Shown here in pieces: positions 40,001-52,000 of a DNA stretch of 64,000 nt. Origin of the DNA: Antedon mediterranea (taxonomy: Eukaryota; Echinodermata; Crinoidea; Comatulida; Antedonidae). Below the pieces are notes generated by a model. That model had not been told where the DNA came from. It searched no databases and saw only the letters and a list, made by a program, of their open reading frames with translations. Position 1 is the stretch's first letter; every line of letters begins with the position of its first letter. The translations under genes and the position numbers were made by a program. Location: contig NC_092679.1 of assembly GCF_964355755.1 (NCBI RefSeq), positions 3,534,001 through 3,598,000 of the forward strand, given 5' to 3'.

Positions 40001-43000
40001 ACATTGAAAAAAAAGATACAAAATAATATGGAAACAATACAATACAATTCAATTCAATTTCTTTATTGCTGCAAATGCCATCAAGGGCTAATATCCACTT
40101 AAACATGAGTGAGTGAGTGGCCGAGCGGTTAAGACAGTGGAACCGCAATTACGTAGCCATAACATCGGCATGGGTTCGAGGCTTACTCACTCCATGGTTC
40201 TGGTGGTAGAACGAGTCTTCTCGGATAAGGACTATAAACCTAGCTCGTGTGCACTTTAAAGAACCTAGTACATCTTTCGAGACGAGTAGGGGGTTACCCC
40301 GGTGTATTAGTACATCACAGCCACTGATCACCAACTGGGCCCTCTGGGAGACCAGTCTTTGACTGAAGAGGTTACCCAGTATAAATATATATTTCAATTC
40401 AATTCAATTCAACATACTACATCATACAAACATAATTATACATATTTACATTTAAAATTTAAACACATAAAAATTCTTAGAAAGTCCTCAGTAAATGTTT
40501 AAAATAGTTACTATGAATGTTATTTTTAAGTGTAAGGTCTCTTTTTTTAGTACAGTTGTAACAGTGTTACAGATACCATGGGAATACAACTAGCTTTCAA
40601 TACTTTAGTTTCTTGTTCACACCTTTATAATATTAAAGTAAAGGGGTCTCTGTAATTTTTTTAGATAAACTGCAGAAAACAGCACTTATGCATGCTGTTA
40701 TAAACGGTCATTACAAGATTGTGTGTTTCTTGTTGAGGAAGGGAGCTTCACCAAACTCAAAGGATTCATCAGGCAACACTCTAGTACATTACGCTGCGGC
40801 CTATGGTTGGTGGTATTGTTTACGTGTTCTATTAAAAGCTGGTGGAAGCGCCAACACACCAAATGATTGGAAGGTTAGTTAGTTTTTTATTTACATTTGT
40901 GTATATTGTTTGTTGTTATTTATTTATACTGGGCGACCTTTTCAGTCTGATCTCCCAGAGGGTCCAGTAATAGATCAGTGGCTGTGATGTACTAGTACAC
41001 CGAGGTAACCCCTACTTGTCTCAAAAGATGTACTAGGTTCTTTAAAGTGCACATTAGCTAGATGTGTACGCTTGACCTATGGTTTATAGTCCTTGTCCAA
41101 GAATACTCAGTCTACCACCAGAACCATTGAGCGAGTGAGCCTCAAACCCTTGCCGATGTTATGGCTATGTAATTTATAGTGCCACTTTCTTAACCGCTCA
41201 GCCAATCACTCACCTAAATAGCTTCATAGGCATTATATATTAATTATGTATAGAGATTGTCCTAATAACAAGAAATTACTTAATCTTTTAATAATTCTAT
41301 TACAGATACCTCCACTTGGTATAGCAATTATGACTGGCAACCGAGGCTGTGCCGATCTTCTCCTTGAACAAGATGAGGTAGACATCAACTTCAAAGACGA
41401 TAACGGATATACGCTGGTCACATACTTGGTCACGGCGCCACTCAGCAGTAACGTAATGGAAGATTTGAAGCACCTTGTTGAAGACTTGAAGGCTAGAGTT
41501 GATCAGACTGATGTCAAAGGTTGGACAGCTGTGAGTAGAATTGAACTTGACTTCTATACTCCCTACAGTGTTATCCTTAGATAATAGTGAAAAGCTTACT
41601 AGCATATTTACTGTTACATAGACACCAAGATCATGTATCGACCTTATTTAGATCTGATTATATGCACATTTTATATAAAATTGGCAGTCATTTTGAAAAA
41701 TGTCCACTATTTCAATACATACAAGGCAAAGAATTAAGTGTCAATAGAGTGATCAGAAGGGATTAATTAGGATATCTGGCTATGTTGACAGCTTCTAACA
41801 TTTTACTCCCCTTACTCAATTTCTTCCCTAGACTAGGAGGCACTTTTAAATTCACGGCAACACTTTGTGATATATATTTTTAACCGTGCTCCTCTTCTCA
41901 GTCAATATTTGTGTATACTACTACTAAAAAAACATACAAGACTTCATATGTAACTAAATACAATTTTTTAAAGCATGGGGTAACGCATTTCTTATTAAAA
42001 TGCCTATTATCATTGTCACCATTTGTTGACATATATTTCTCTATATTTCACTGCAGCTTCATCACCTTACAGAACATGATGTTGTATCTCCTCCTCATGT
42101 AAGTCTACTTTTATTTTACCATTTAAATATTATGTGTATGAATTTATTGTGTATTCTGATACATAATTGAACTTTGACCTTACATTCCAACATGCATTAT
42201 GGAAGACCCATTATACCTATATTAGGAGATGATTCTAAACTTATTTGATTTTGTTAGATATGGTGAAAAAACTGAGTTACTCATCTAAACAAAATTCAGA
42301 TTGTTTTTTTGTTTTGTTTTATATTGATATTGGGTGACCTCTTCAGTCAAAGACTGGTCTCCCAGAGGGCCCAGTTGGTGATCAGTGGCTGTGATGTACT
42401 AATACACGGGGGGTAACCCCCTACTCGTCTCTAAAGATGTACTAGGTTCTTTAAAGTGCACACGAGCTAGTTGTGTACACTGGACCTACGGTTTATAGTC
42501 CTTATCCGAGAAGACTCGTTCTACCACCAGAACCATGGAGTGATCCTCGAACCCCTGCCGATGTTATGGCTACGTAATTACGGTTCCACTGTCTTAACCG
42601 CTCGGCCACTCAACTCACATTTACTCACGTTTACATTTTCTGTTACTAATCTTCGTTCTTTACCATCTCTTGTGTTAAAGGGTCATCTCTATAGAACCCC
42701 TGTGCAGACCAGACAAGCAATCAGTTTGAAACTGGCAGAAATGCTGTTGAAATATGGATGCCCTCTATCGGCGAAAACAGACGATGGCAAAACAGCGGTT
42801 AATCTAGCGATAGAGCAGGAAAAGTGTAACATAGAGTTGATCCAGCTCCTGGTCAAGAAAGGATGCACTATCTCGCTAAGCACTAACAAAGAAAAAGAAA
42901 CAATTCTTCATACGATGGTAGATAAATGTAAACAAAATGACGTATCAAGTTTGATTCAGATTCTAGGCGATCGGGTAAGAAACAACTAATAATGAACGTG

Positions 43001-46000
43001 CATATATATATATGCATACACAGCAGTACAGTTGTTTATGATGCTCCAGTCCCCGGGATATTAGATTGGTTACCCTTAAGCTCTGTCTACTCTATCAAAC
43101 TAGTTTGAGATGTGCCCAAATATGGTAGTGATATGACGTCATCTTGGCCTGGGCACATCACATTTTTTGTCACATAGAGTTTGATAGTGTAGACAGAGCT
43201 TTAGAATAAAGATGTATTTTAAGAGCTTCCTTGAAGGATATAAGAAGACTTGAACTTTAACCTTATATCCCAACATGCATTATTCCAGACCTATCATGTA
43301 ATATATTTTTTTCCAGTTGCAAACAAATTCTGAAGATGCAACAGACGGTGACGGCAGCGAGGACAAAGTAGATGGCGTTGGTGGTGGTATGAGTATACAG
43401 TCCATTGCCAAGCAAGTAGACAAAAACGGACTTACCCCTCTCACCAAATGCGTGTATGATTATTACCAGTTCCGAAATTCACGAATGGAGGTATATATTA
43501 AATTATTTTCAGTATATCACTGGACAGTTTAAAATTTGTTCTTTGTCTTATGGTGTATATATTTATATCTCCTTTCCATTCCGACTTTTAACTCTAAAAC
43601 GTATGGCCTAAGCACCTTTACTTCTGCTGCCTCTCGCTTATGGAATGAACTACCCACCTCTATTAGATCATGTTCTTTTACTATCGCCTTTAAATCTGCC
43701 TTGAAAACTCATCTTTTTCTTTCATATTGAGCTCTCTCATACACCGCGCCTTTGATCACTTACTGCTGGAATTGGCGCATTAAAAATTTGTATTATTATT
43801 ATTCTATACATATTTATTGTGTTTTTTTTTTCATAAATTTTTAAATATTATTGCATACAGTATACAGTAATATATACAGTAGGTTTAGATATCATACAGC
43901 ATTGATTTTAAATAACGTAATACCTCAATACAAGAATGCTGGAACGTTTGCGATATTAATATTGTTAAACTATAAAACTACTTGACATATATTTTCAATA
44001 TTTAAGTGTTTATTCCTGCATTTCACTGGTTTTTTCCTGTTTTGTTGAAGGATGAAACAATAAAATCTTTTTCAAACATGGTTAAGGCGCTAGTCGACAT
44101 TGGCAGCTCAGATGTGAACCAGGCTATACAGCCTCAGGATGTAGTTGATGGGAGAGATGAAACCGATGAACCACTCAAATGTAAGATAAATCTCTCTATT
44201 TTTACCATAATTGCAGCATCAGGCCTAGAACAGGCTGTGCAGAGAAAACAATACATCAAAAACTAATTTTACCAAACCAAAGCCAAATAACAGCCAACTG
44301 GTTTTCCAGAAAGTCTGGTATTCAGAATGTATTTTTTTTGGATTTTGGACCTCAAAGAAAGTTTGGTTTTTGGAGAGTTGACTGTAAAAAGGTCCCATAT
44401 TCAATTCAATTCTAAACATAGGGTAATGAGCTATTAGGAGCTCATTTTACTAAGCCTCGGCATTATGTGGCAGGGTGGCCAGTTCCTTTCCACACTGCAT
44501 TATCCTCCCTAGTATTTTCAACCAGGTACTCATTTACAGCTGAGTACACTGGGAGTTGTCTGGAATTGAACCCAGGTGTCTCTGTATGTCCTAACCAACT
44601 CATACTTGACTACCAAACATTATATGTATCAACATTTTGCAGATAAACAGTCGCCAATTCAGATGTTAGCTGCTTGTAATGAAAGATCTAACAAAGATGG
44701 CGGACAAACATTGATCAACCTGCTGCTGAGTTTTAAACCCGGATTAGATCGCAAAGACGGCAAAGGCAGAACACCATTGATCATTGCCATACTCAATGAT
44801 AATGTAGAAGCAGCCAAGTTGCTTGTAAGAAGTCACCAATGTGTTTTTTAAGCTCTGTCCACACTAGTTTGACAACAAAAAGTGTGATGTGCCCAAAAAG
44901 TGATATGCCCAAATATGGTAGTGATATCATGTCCATGTATAGGCACATCACATTTTTTTGTCCCATAAAGTTTGATAGTGTAGACAGAGCATAAGAAAGA
45001 TCACACAATAAATGTTTTGATATTTTAAGAGGTAAACTAAAAAGAAAAGTTAGTTTGTCTCTAATCAATAAAACACAAATCTGAAGATACATCCAAACAT
45101 ACTATATCTTGGAATTTAACAGATAAGACAGAAAAAGAAAGATGCAACATTATTATTTTACTTATTGGTTTACTTTCTGTATTAATTTATAGATTAAACA
45201 TGGAGCCAATATAAAAATTGCATCGGATGATTTGGAAGATGATGGAAAAGCCACTCCACTCGTATTGGCTGCAAGGTAGGCCAATAAATCATTCTTTTCT
45301 ATATGCCCTTTGACCTATTATCTATGCCTCTTTGACCCTCTATTTATGCCCTTTGACCCCTTATCTCGGGTCAGCAGAAACTGACTGATCTGTGACAATT
45401 TGACCATGTGTCTATGTTCCTTTGACCATCTCTCATTACCACTTTGACCCTCTATCTATGCCTGTTGATCACTTATCTCTGCCCCTTTGACTTTATATCT
45501 ATGGTCAGCAGAAACTGACTGATCTGTGACAATTAGGCCATCTGTCTCGATGGTTCTTTCACCATCTGTCTATGCCTCTCTATGACTATAATTCTTTTCA
45601 CCCCATCCACAGATGCAACCAGCTAGACCTTATGCATACTTTGTTGTCTAAGGGTGCATCAGTCACAGATATCGATGAGAAAAATAAAAAGACTGCTCTT
45701 CATTACGTTGCAAGCTCCTCAAAAAGTAAGTACATAGACTTGTCAAGCAAATTTGTGAGATGCGACGCTGAAAATTAACCCATTAAAATAATATTTGAAA
45801 ATGTTATTTTTTTTAAGCTGCCACTAAGCATAAAAGGTGCGACGCTGAAAATTTACACATTAAAATAATATTTAATTAATGTTATTCTTTTAAGCTGCAA
45901 GTGAAGTAGTTTCAATTGTTAAAGCACTTCTGAAGAAGAAAGCGCAAATAAACGCAATGGACGAACACAAACGAACACCCCTCCATCTTGCCGTGAATGC

Positions 46001-49000
46001 TAACGAAGGAGGGACGAATGCAACGGCGGAGGTAGTTGAGATTTTGTTGGAGAACAACGCCAATGTTTTTGCTAAGGATGCCGATGATTGTTTACCTCTT
46101 CACTATGCATTCTCAAAGATAAACAAGTAAGTCTAGTGAGATTAAATATCTTGTATTCTATCCTTAATAGAATTATGTAAATAATCAATTAATAAAAATA
46201 AACTTTATTTCTCTTATCTCAATAACAGTAACCAATACAGTTTTATGTAGAATAAATTAATAGGGGTGAAATCCCAGAAAGCAAATGCTTGTGAAATCTG
46301 AGAAACTTAATGTGCTTAGGTGCTTTACAAAATTCATTCATATTAAGGTAATGGTAATGTATAGTTTTGTATATATTCAGTGTGCTCAAAGTTAAAGCAT
46401 GTTTTTCTATGTTTAGTCCCAAAATCAGCAATATTTAAATAATTGATGTGTCTCAGTGCATGTTTGTTTAAATCTAATTGTAAATTATTTTATAGACTGA
46501 GTGATCATTCTCAAATGGACCCAATAGAAATGGCTACAACGATCATTGAAAGTATGAAACGAAGTCAAATTAACAGTCAAAATATTCGAGGACAAACGCC
46601 ACTTCACCTCGCTGCTTACCGCGGCGCTTCTATATCGGCGATGTACATTGTTGAGGTAATTTATAATAATAAGGAAATCTTATATTGCGTCTGTTTCCAT
46701 CACAAATTGGATGCTCAAAGCCGAGCTGATGATAAAGATGTTAAGCTTTTTTTTAATGTAACCTATTGCTGAGAGAATACTTTAAAGAAATGAACAGTTT
46801 TTCCTAGACAAAGTAATTTTACGAATGATTGTTAAAATGTTTCTTTTCAGAGGATACAAAATTATGAAGTCCGAGATAAGTTTGGGAACACACCACTGGC
46901 TACAGCAATGATTGGAGGATACGATAGGTAATATAATCTCTTTTTTTTTGATAGTTTCCAATTCAGGACCCTTTTCAATTTAAAGTTATTTTCTGTAGAC
47001 TAAACAAACATATTAGTTTTTCCTTAGTTTTAAGAGATTCTTATTAGACACAAACAAAAGCCTACTATCACTCCAGTCCCAAAATGATATAGAATAAAAT
47101 GTATCTAGGTCAAATTTTTACATTTTAAAATTTTTAGCATGTGTATTATGCTCATACAAAAGGGAGCAAATATCAACATTGATGTCACAGAAGTTACTGA
47201 CGAAATGCTAATCCCCCCAAAGAAAGACAAAGCTGAGAAAACCAAGAAGTACTGGCAGTGGAAACCTACCAAGACACCTCCAGACACGCCCACTACAATG
47301 CCATTCTTCAGGAGTGCCCTTGAGAAGAACTGGCAAGGTGTGTGCTATCTTGTCATGGATAGGTTGGATAAGTTTATGATGTCATATACCCAGGCTGTAC
47401 AGGTAGGTTTAAGATTGTACAATTAGTGGCACTGTGGCTTGGTGGTTTACATGTTTGCTTACCAATCCCAGGGTCCTTGGTTCTAATACTGTCACAGTTC
47501 TAGCACATACATAAAGCTCTGTCTACGCTATCACATTTTATGTGACAAAAAATGTGATGTGCCTATATATGGACATGATGATGTCATACCACTACCATAT
47601 TTGGGCATATCAAATTTTATGTGCCCATTATAGGACATGACATAGACATGATTTCATATTTGGGCATATCACTGCCATATTTGGGTATAGTTTGATAGTG
47701 TAAAAGACTTACAGAGAGTTAAAACCATATACCATATCTATTTTTAACCAATGTAAATAAGTAAAATATATAAATAAATAAAATATATAAATAAATAAAA
47801 ATCAATAATATTTTACATTTTTATTTTAAAGTGTGCATTTGAGGCTTTCAAGTACCAGATGGCATTGACAATGATTCGTAAACAAAAAGAGTCACAGAGG
47901 TTAACAGCCCTTAACAACAAAGGCCAGAACCTACTTCATTTATTATGCTTGAATGCACCGAAAGACGAATCTACAGACTTACAAGTACAGGTATTACCAT
48001 CATTATTTTCTAGTACTACCGGTACCATAGATGCAAAAAATGGTACACTGCCTTGCTATCTTGTTGCACTATTCCTTTTTTCATGAGACCCCTCAAGATG
48101 TATATACCCTTTTGAGGATTTAGAGTGCTATCCCCAATACCATACAAAATAATTGTGGTTTTTGTTCATTTTTATCTGTATTTGTACTTGTATATGGTAT
48201 GTGTATGGTGTCAAAATAAATCAAACCTTGTTTTGCATTAATATTTTTCGTCAGGTTGCTGATATGCTCGGTAAACGTGGCTTAAATTTCTTTCGCAAAG
48301 ACTCGTACTCGTGCACAGCCATCACGTACGCTGCAGCTTCACAGAATAACTCATTAATTGACTTCTTCTTTAGTAAGTATGCCTGTATATATAACACCTA
48401 ATTGAATTCCTGTCATTTGATTGGACGATTGTGGGTCACATTCCATGCAATAATACATACTATTTAATGATCATGTAATAGATTGTTTTGCATCTGCATG
48501 CAATCTAATAACATATATGAGAATTAATACATAATTTCTTTTTTTGCCTGTTGTATGTTATATACAATTTTTATTATATTATATTATTATTTTCTTTTGA
48601 TAGATTCTGATAATGATCAATTTGAGACATCAATCAGTACTCCAGATTCTATTGGTCGATTGCCAATGGCTGCCTTATTCTACAATCCTATATTTGATGA
48701 CAACACACATAATCTTATCAAGTGAGTTCTTCTTTGAAATAATGCATATTCAAAATTCAAATTCTTTATTCATCCCGCGTGGGGCAATATAAAAAGGACT
48801 GAAATAATATTTTTTTTTAAATACATAGTAATAATAAATTTTTAAAAAGCAAATCACAATTCCATATTCATCCTTTTCATAATTCATAATACTATGGACC
48901 ATGAACAGGAATTAATTTGGACTGTTATTTAACAGTCTAATACTAGTGGCAAAAAAAGAATTTAGTTTTCGTTTTGTCCTACACATAACACTCCGGTACA

Positions 49001-52000
49001 AGAGACCATGTGGTAGAAGTTTGAACTCATGAAATGGGGCATATTGAAAATCTTATATTCACACCAACAAACAATTAAAAAACATGTATAACCACAAAAA
49101 AATAATTTTTTGTTTATTTTACAGATTGTTCTTAAAATGTGGAGGTTCATTAAATATTCGTAGTCCAGTACCGTATGTTGAACCAGCACTTGCCAAGTTC
49201 TTGCCTCAACCAAAGAGCCTCAGCGAAGTCTTTCACGGTGCATCCGAGCGTAACATTGATCAGACACCACTCATTCTGTGTATTCGTAATGGTCTCTTCA
49301 AAGCTGTTGACTTCCTACTGAAGAATGGTGCTGATCCTAATTACCCAGACAAAGATATGGTCACACCACTGATGCATGCTGTCAAAAAGGTAATAAGAGT
49401 TTTTTTCTGTTTTTATATTTTGTGTTTATCTACTAAATTGTTCCTGTTTTTCTCTACTAAAATTATTTTGTTTGCCTCACTGTTAACTTTAACAGAAAAA
49501 TGAAATTTATTTTGATAGAATGATGTTGACATTGTGAAGTTATTATTGAACCATTCCTATGTGATTAAAAAGAAGGCTGAAATCATCCGAGGCTTTCAAC
49601 TAAATTATTCTAAATTAAGTTACCTTAACTGGGGAAGAAAGAAAGGAAAGCAGCCTAGGGCGAGAGGTAAACACTGCCTTATTTTCTCTTTTTTTTCAAA
49701 GTCTTGTTGTTGATATATGTCCACCTCACTCCTGAGGACGATCAAAGCATATTGATCGAAACGTCGAGAAACTCAACAGTTCTTTTCAGAACTAATATAC
49801 GTGGTATATCAACAAATATCTTTTTTTCAAATGTAACTTCATAATTGATTCATAATTTCAATCCCAATATTCTTTAAATGTTGTTTATTTAACACTGATG
49901 AATTCAGCTTATATTTTCAATTCAATATATCTCAATTAAAACCGGTAAAGTCCCAGCTGACTGGAAAGTAGCCCATGTTGTACCAATACATAAATCAGGC
50001 CCTGGTGACAATGTTGTAAACTATCGCCCCATCTCCCTGACGTCAGTGGTCGGGAAAATGCTTGAGCGCTTTATTGGAAAGCACATGGTTTCTCATGCTG
50101 ATAAACTTGGCCTTTTGCCTTCCACACAACATGGTTTCTGTAACAAAAGATCGTGTGTAACACAGCTTGCCACAATTTACCACCAATGGGCTAAATGTTT
50201 AGATGTAAACAAACCGCCAAGAGTTGATGCTGTGTTTTTAGATTGGTCCAAGGCTTTTGACAAGGTTTGTCATTCACTTCTCATTAATAAGCTACAAAAA
50301 TATGGCTTTGCCGGTAAGCTCATGAGTTGGTTACAATCTTTTCTGATTAACCGTAGCCAAGCAGTGTTATTCAAAGGTTCACTTTCAGATTGGAAAGATG
50401 TATTATCGGGGGTACCTCAAGGTTCCGTGTTGGGACCTATTCTTTTTAATTTGTATACATGTGAGCTCCCATCAATAGTTAACTCAAATATTGCATTATA
50501 TGCAGATGATACTGTGTTGTTCAGAGTAATAAATAATCAAGATGATTGTTTGAAGCTTCAAGACGATCTAACTGCCATAGCCCTATGGGGCAATGATAAT
50601 TATATGTCTCTAAATAACAGTAAATGTAAGGTTATGTCGATCTCTAGATCGAAAGTAAAACAGTATTTTCATTATGAAATTGATAATAAAGTACTAGAAA
50701 GTGTAACAGAATACAAGTATCTTGGTGTTACCTTGTCTTCAGATTTGAAGTGGAATAAACACATCTCTCTGACTACTGGTAAATGCAATAAACTTGTAGG
50801 ATTTATTAAGAGGTGTGTTAGAACCAATGATCAGACCGTTTTTCCTAAATTATTTAAGTCTATCATTAGGCCTGTAATTGAATACGCTTCACCTGTCTGG
50901 TTTCCATTTCTGCAAAGCACCATCAATCAGATTGAATCTGTTCAGAGACGCTTTACACGATCATGCTTCCCACGTTTTTTTCACATGGATTATGACATGC
51001 GGCCGTCATACGAACAAAGGTTACGGACTCTAAAATTACCCACGATTTATAATAGACTTAAATTCATCCGTGTTAAATTTGTTGTGAAGTGCCTCTGTAC
51101 AGATTTCCTAATTGATGGTGCTTTGCTACCTAAACCTGTTGAACGTAGAAGTGAGAAACTTGTTTTCAGACATGAGAAGTCTCGTACTAATGCTTTTTTT
51201 TATTCTGTTTTTATTTCATTTCCACGGATGTGGGATGAGATTCCGGTATATATAACAGACATGTTTATTTATAATGATTGCAATTTTTATTCTGTTTTAT
51301 ATAAATTCTATGTTACCGGGTTGTTAAATGTTTATCCTTGTTAATGTTATTTTGCCACCAGCACTATCAGGAGAGTCTTTTATAGCGATATTTTTTGCTT
51401 TTTGACAATCCGCCAGGATAGTGTTCTGCGCTTTTTCTCTGCTTGTTGTTGTTCTATGTAATATATGCTTTTTGTATTGTTTTTGTATTATTTTTTCTGG
51501 ATAATAAATGAATATGAATATGAATATGAATTGTTATCATAGGTTTTCAACAAAACGTATTTAGAAATAATTACAATGATAGTGATGATGAGGATGGAAA
51601 TTCATCAGAAGAAGAAATGGATGACGATGATGAGGATAATGATAATGAAGATGAGGAGATGGATGTAGATGATGAAGAAGATGAAGAGGGTAAAGATGAT
51701 GAAGAGGCAGATGAAGATATGGAAAATGGTATCGATGAAGAAAAGAAAGAGAATGGAAAAACAGATGCTAAGAAATCAAAGAAATCAAAGAAGAAGACAG
51801 GTAAGAAAATTCATGTTTGCTAGAAACTTGTAAAGGTTGCACTTTATAAAAATTTACTACCAATATTCAATATTATTCTCCTATAGAAAATATTAAAGCA
51901 TATTACTTTCACATATCACTTTTACTATCACTAACTTACTATTACTTTGTGTTCTCAAATTTACTTTGTATAAAGTACAACATTATGTCAGAATAAGCCA

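Noticed and set aside
42471-42680. N-terminal extension of the exon-19 open frame
   Set aside because: It lies in an inverted SINE and intron; exon 19 starts at the acceptor before 42681.
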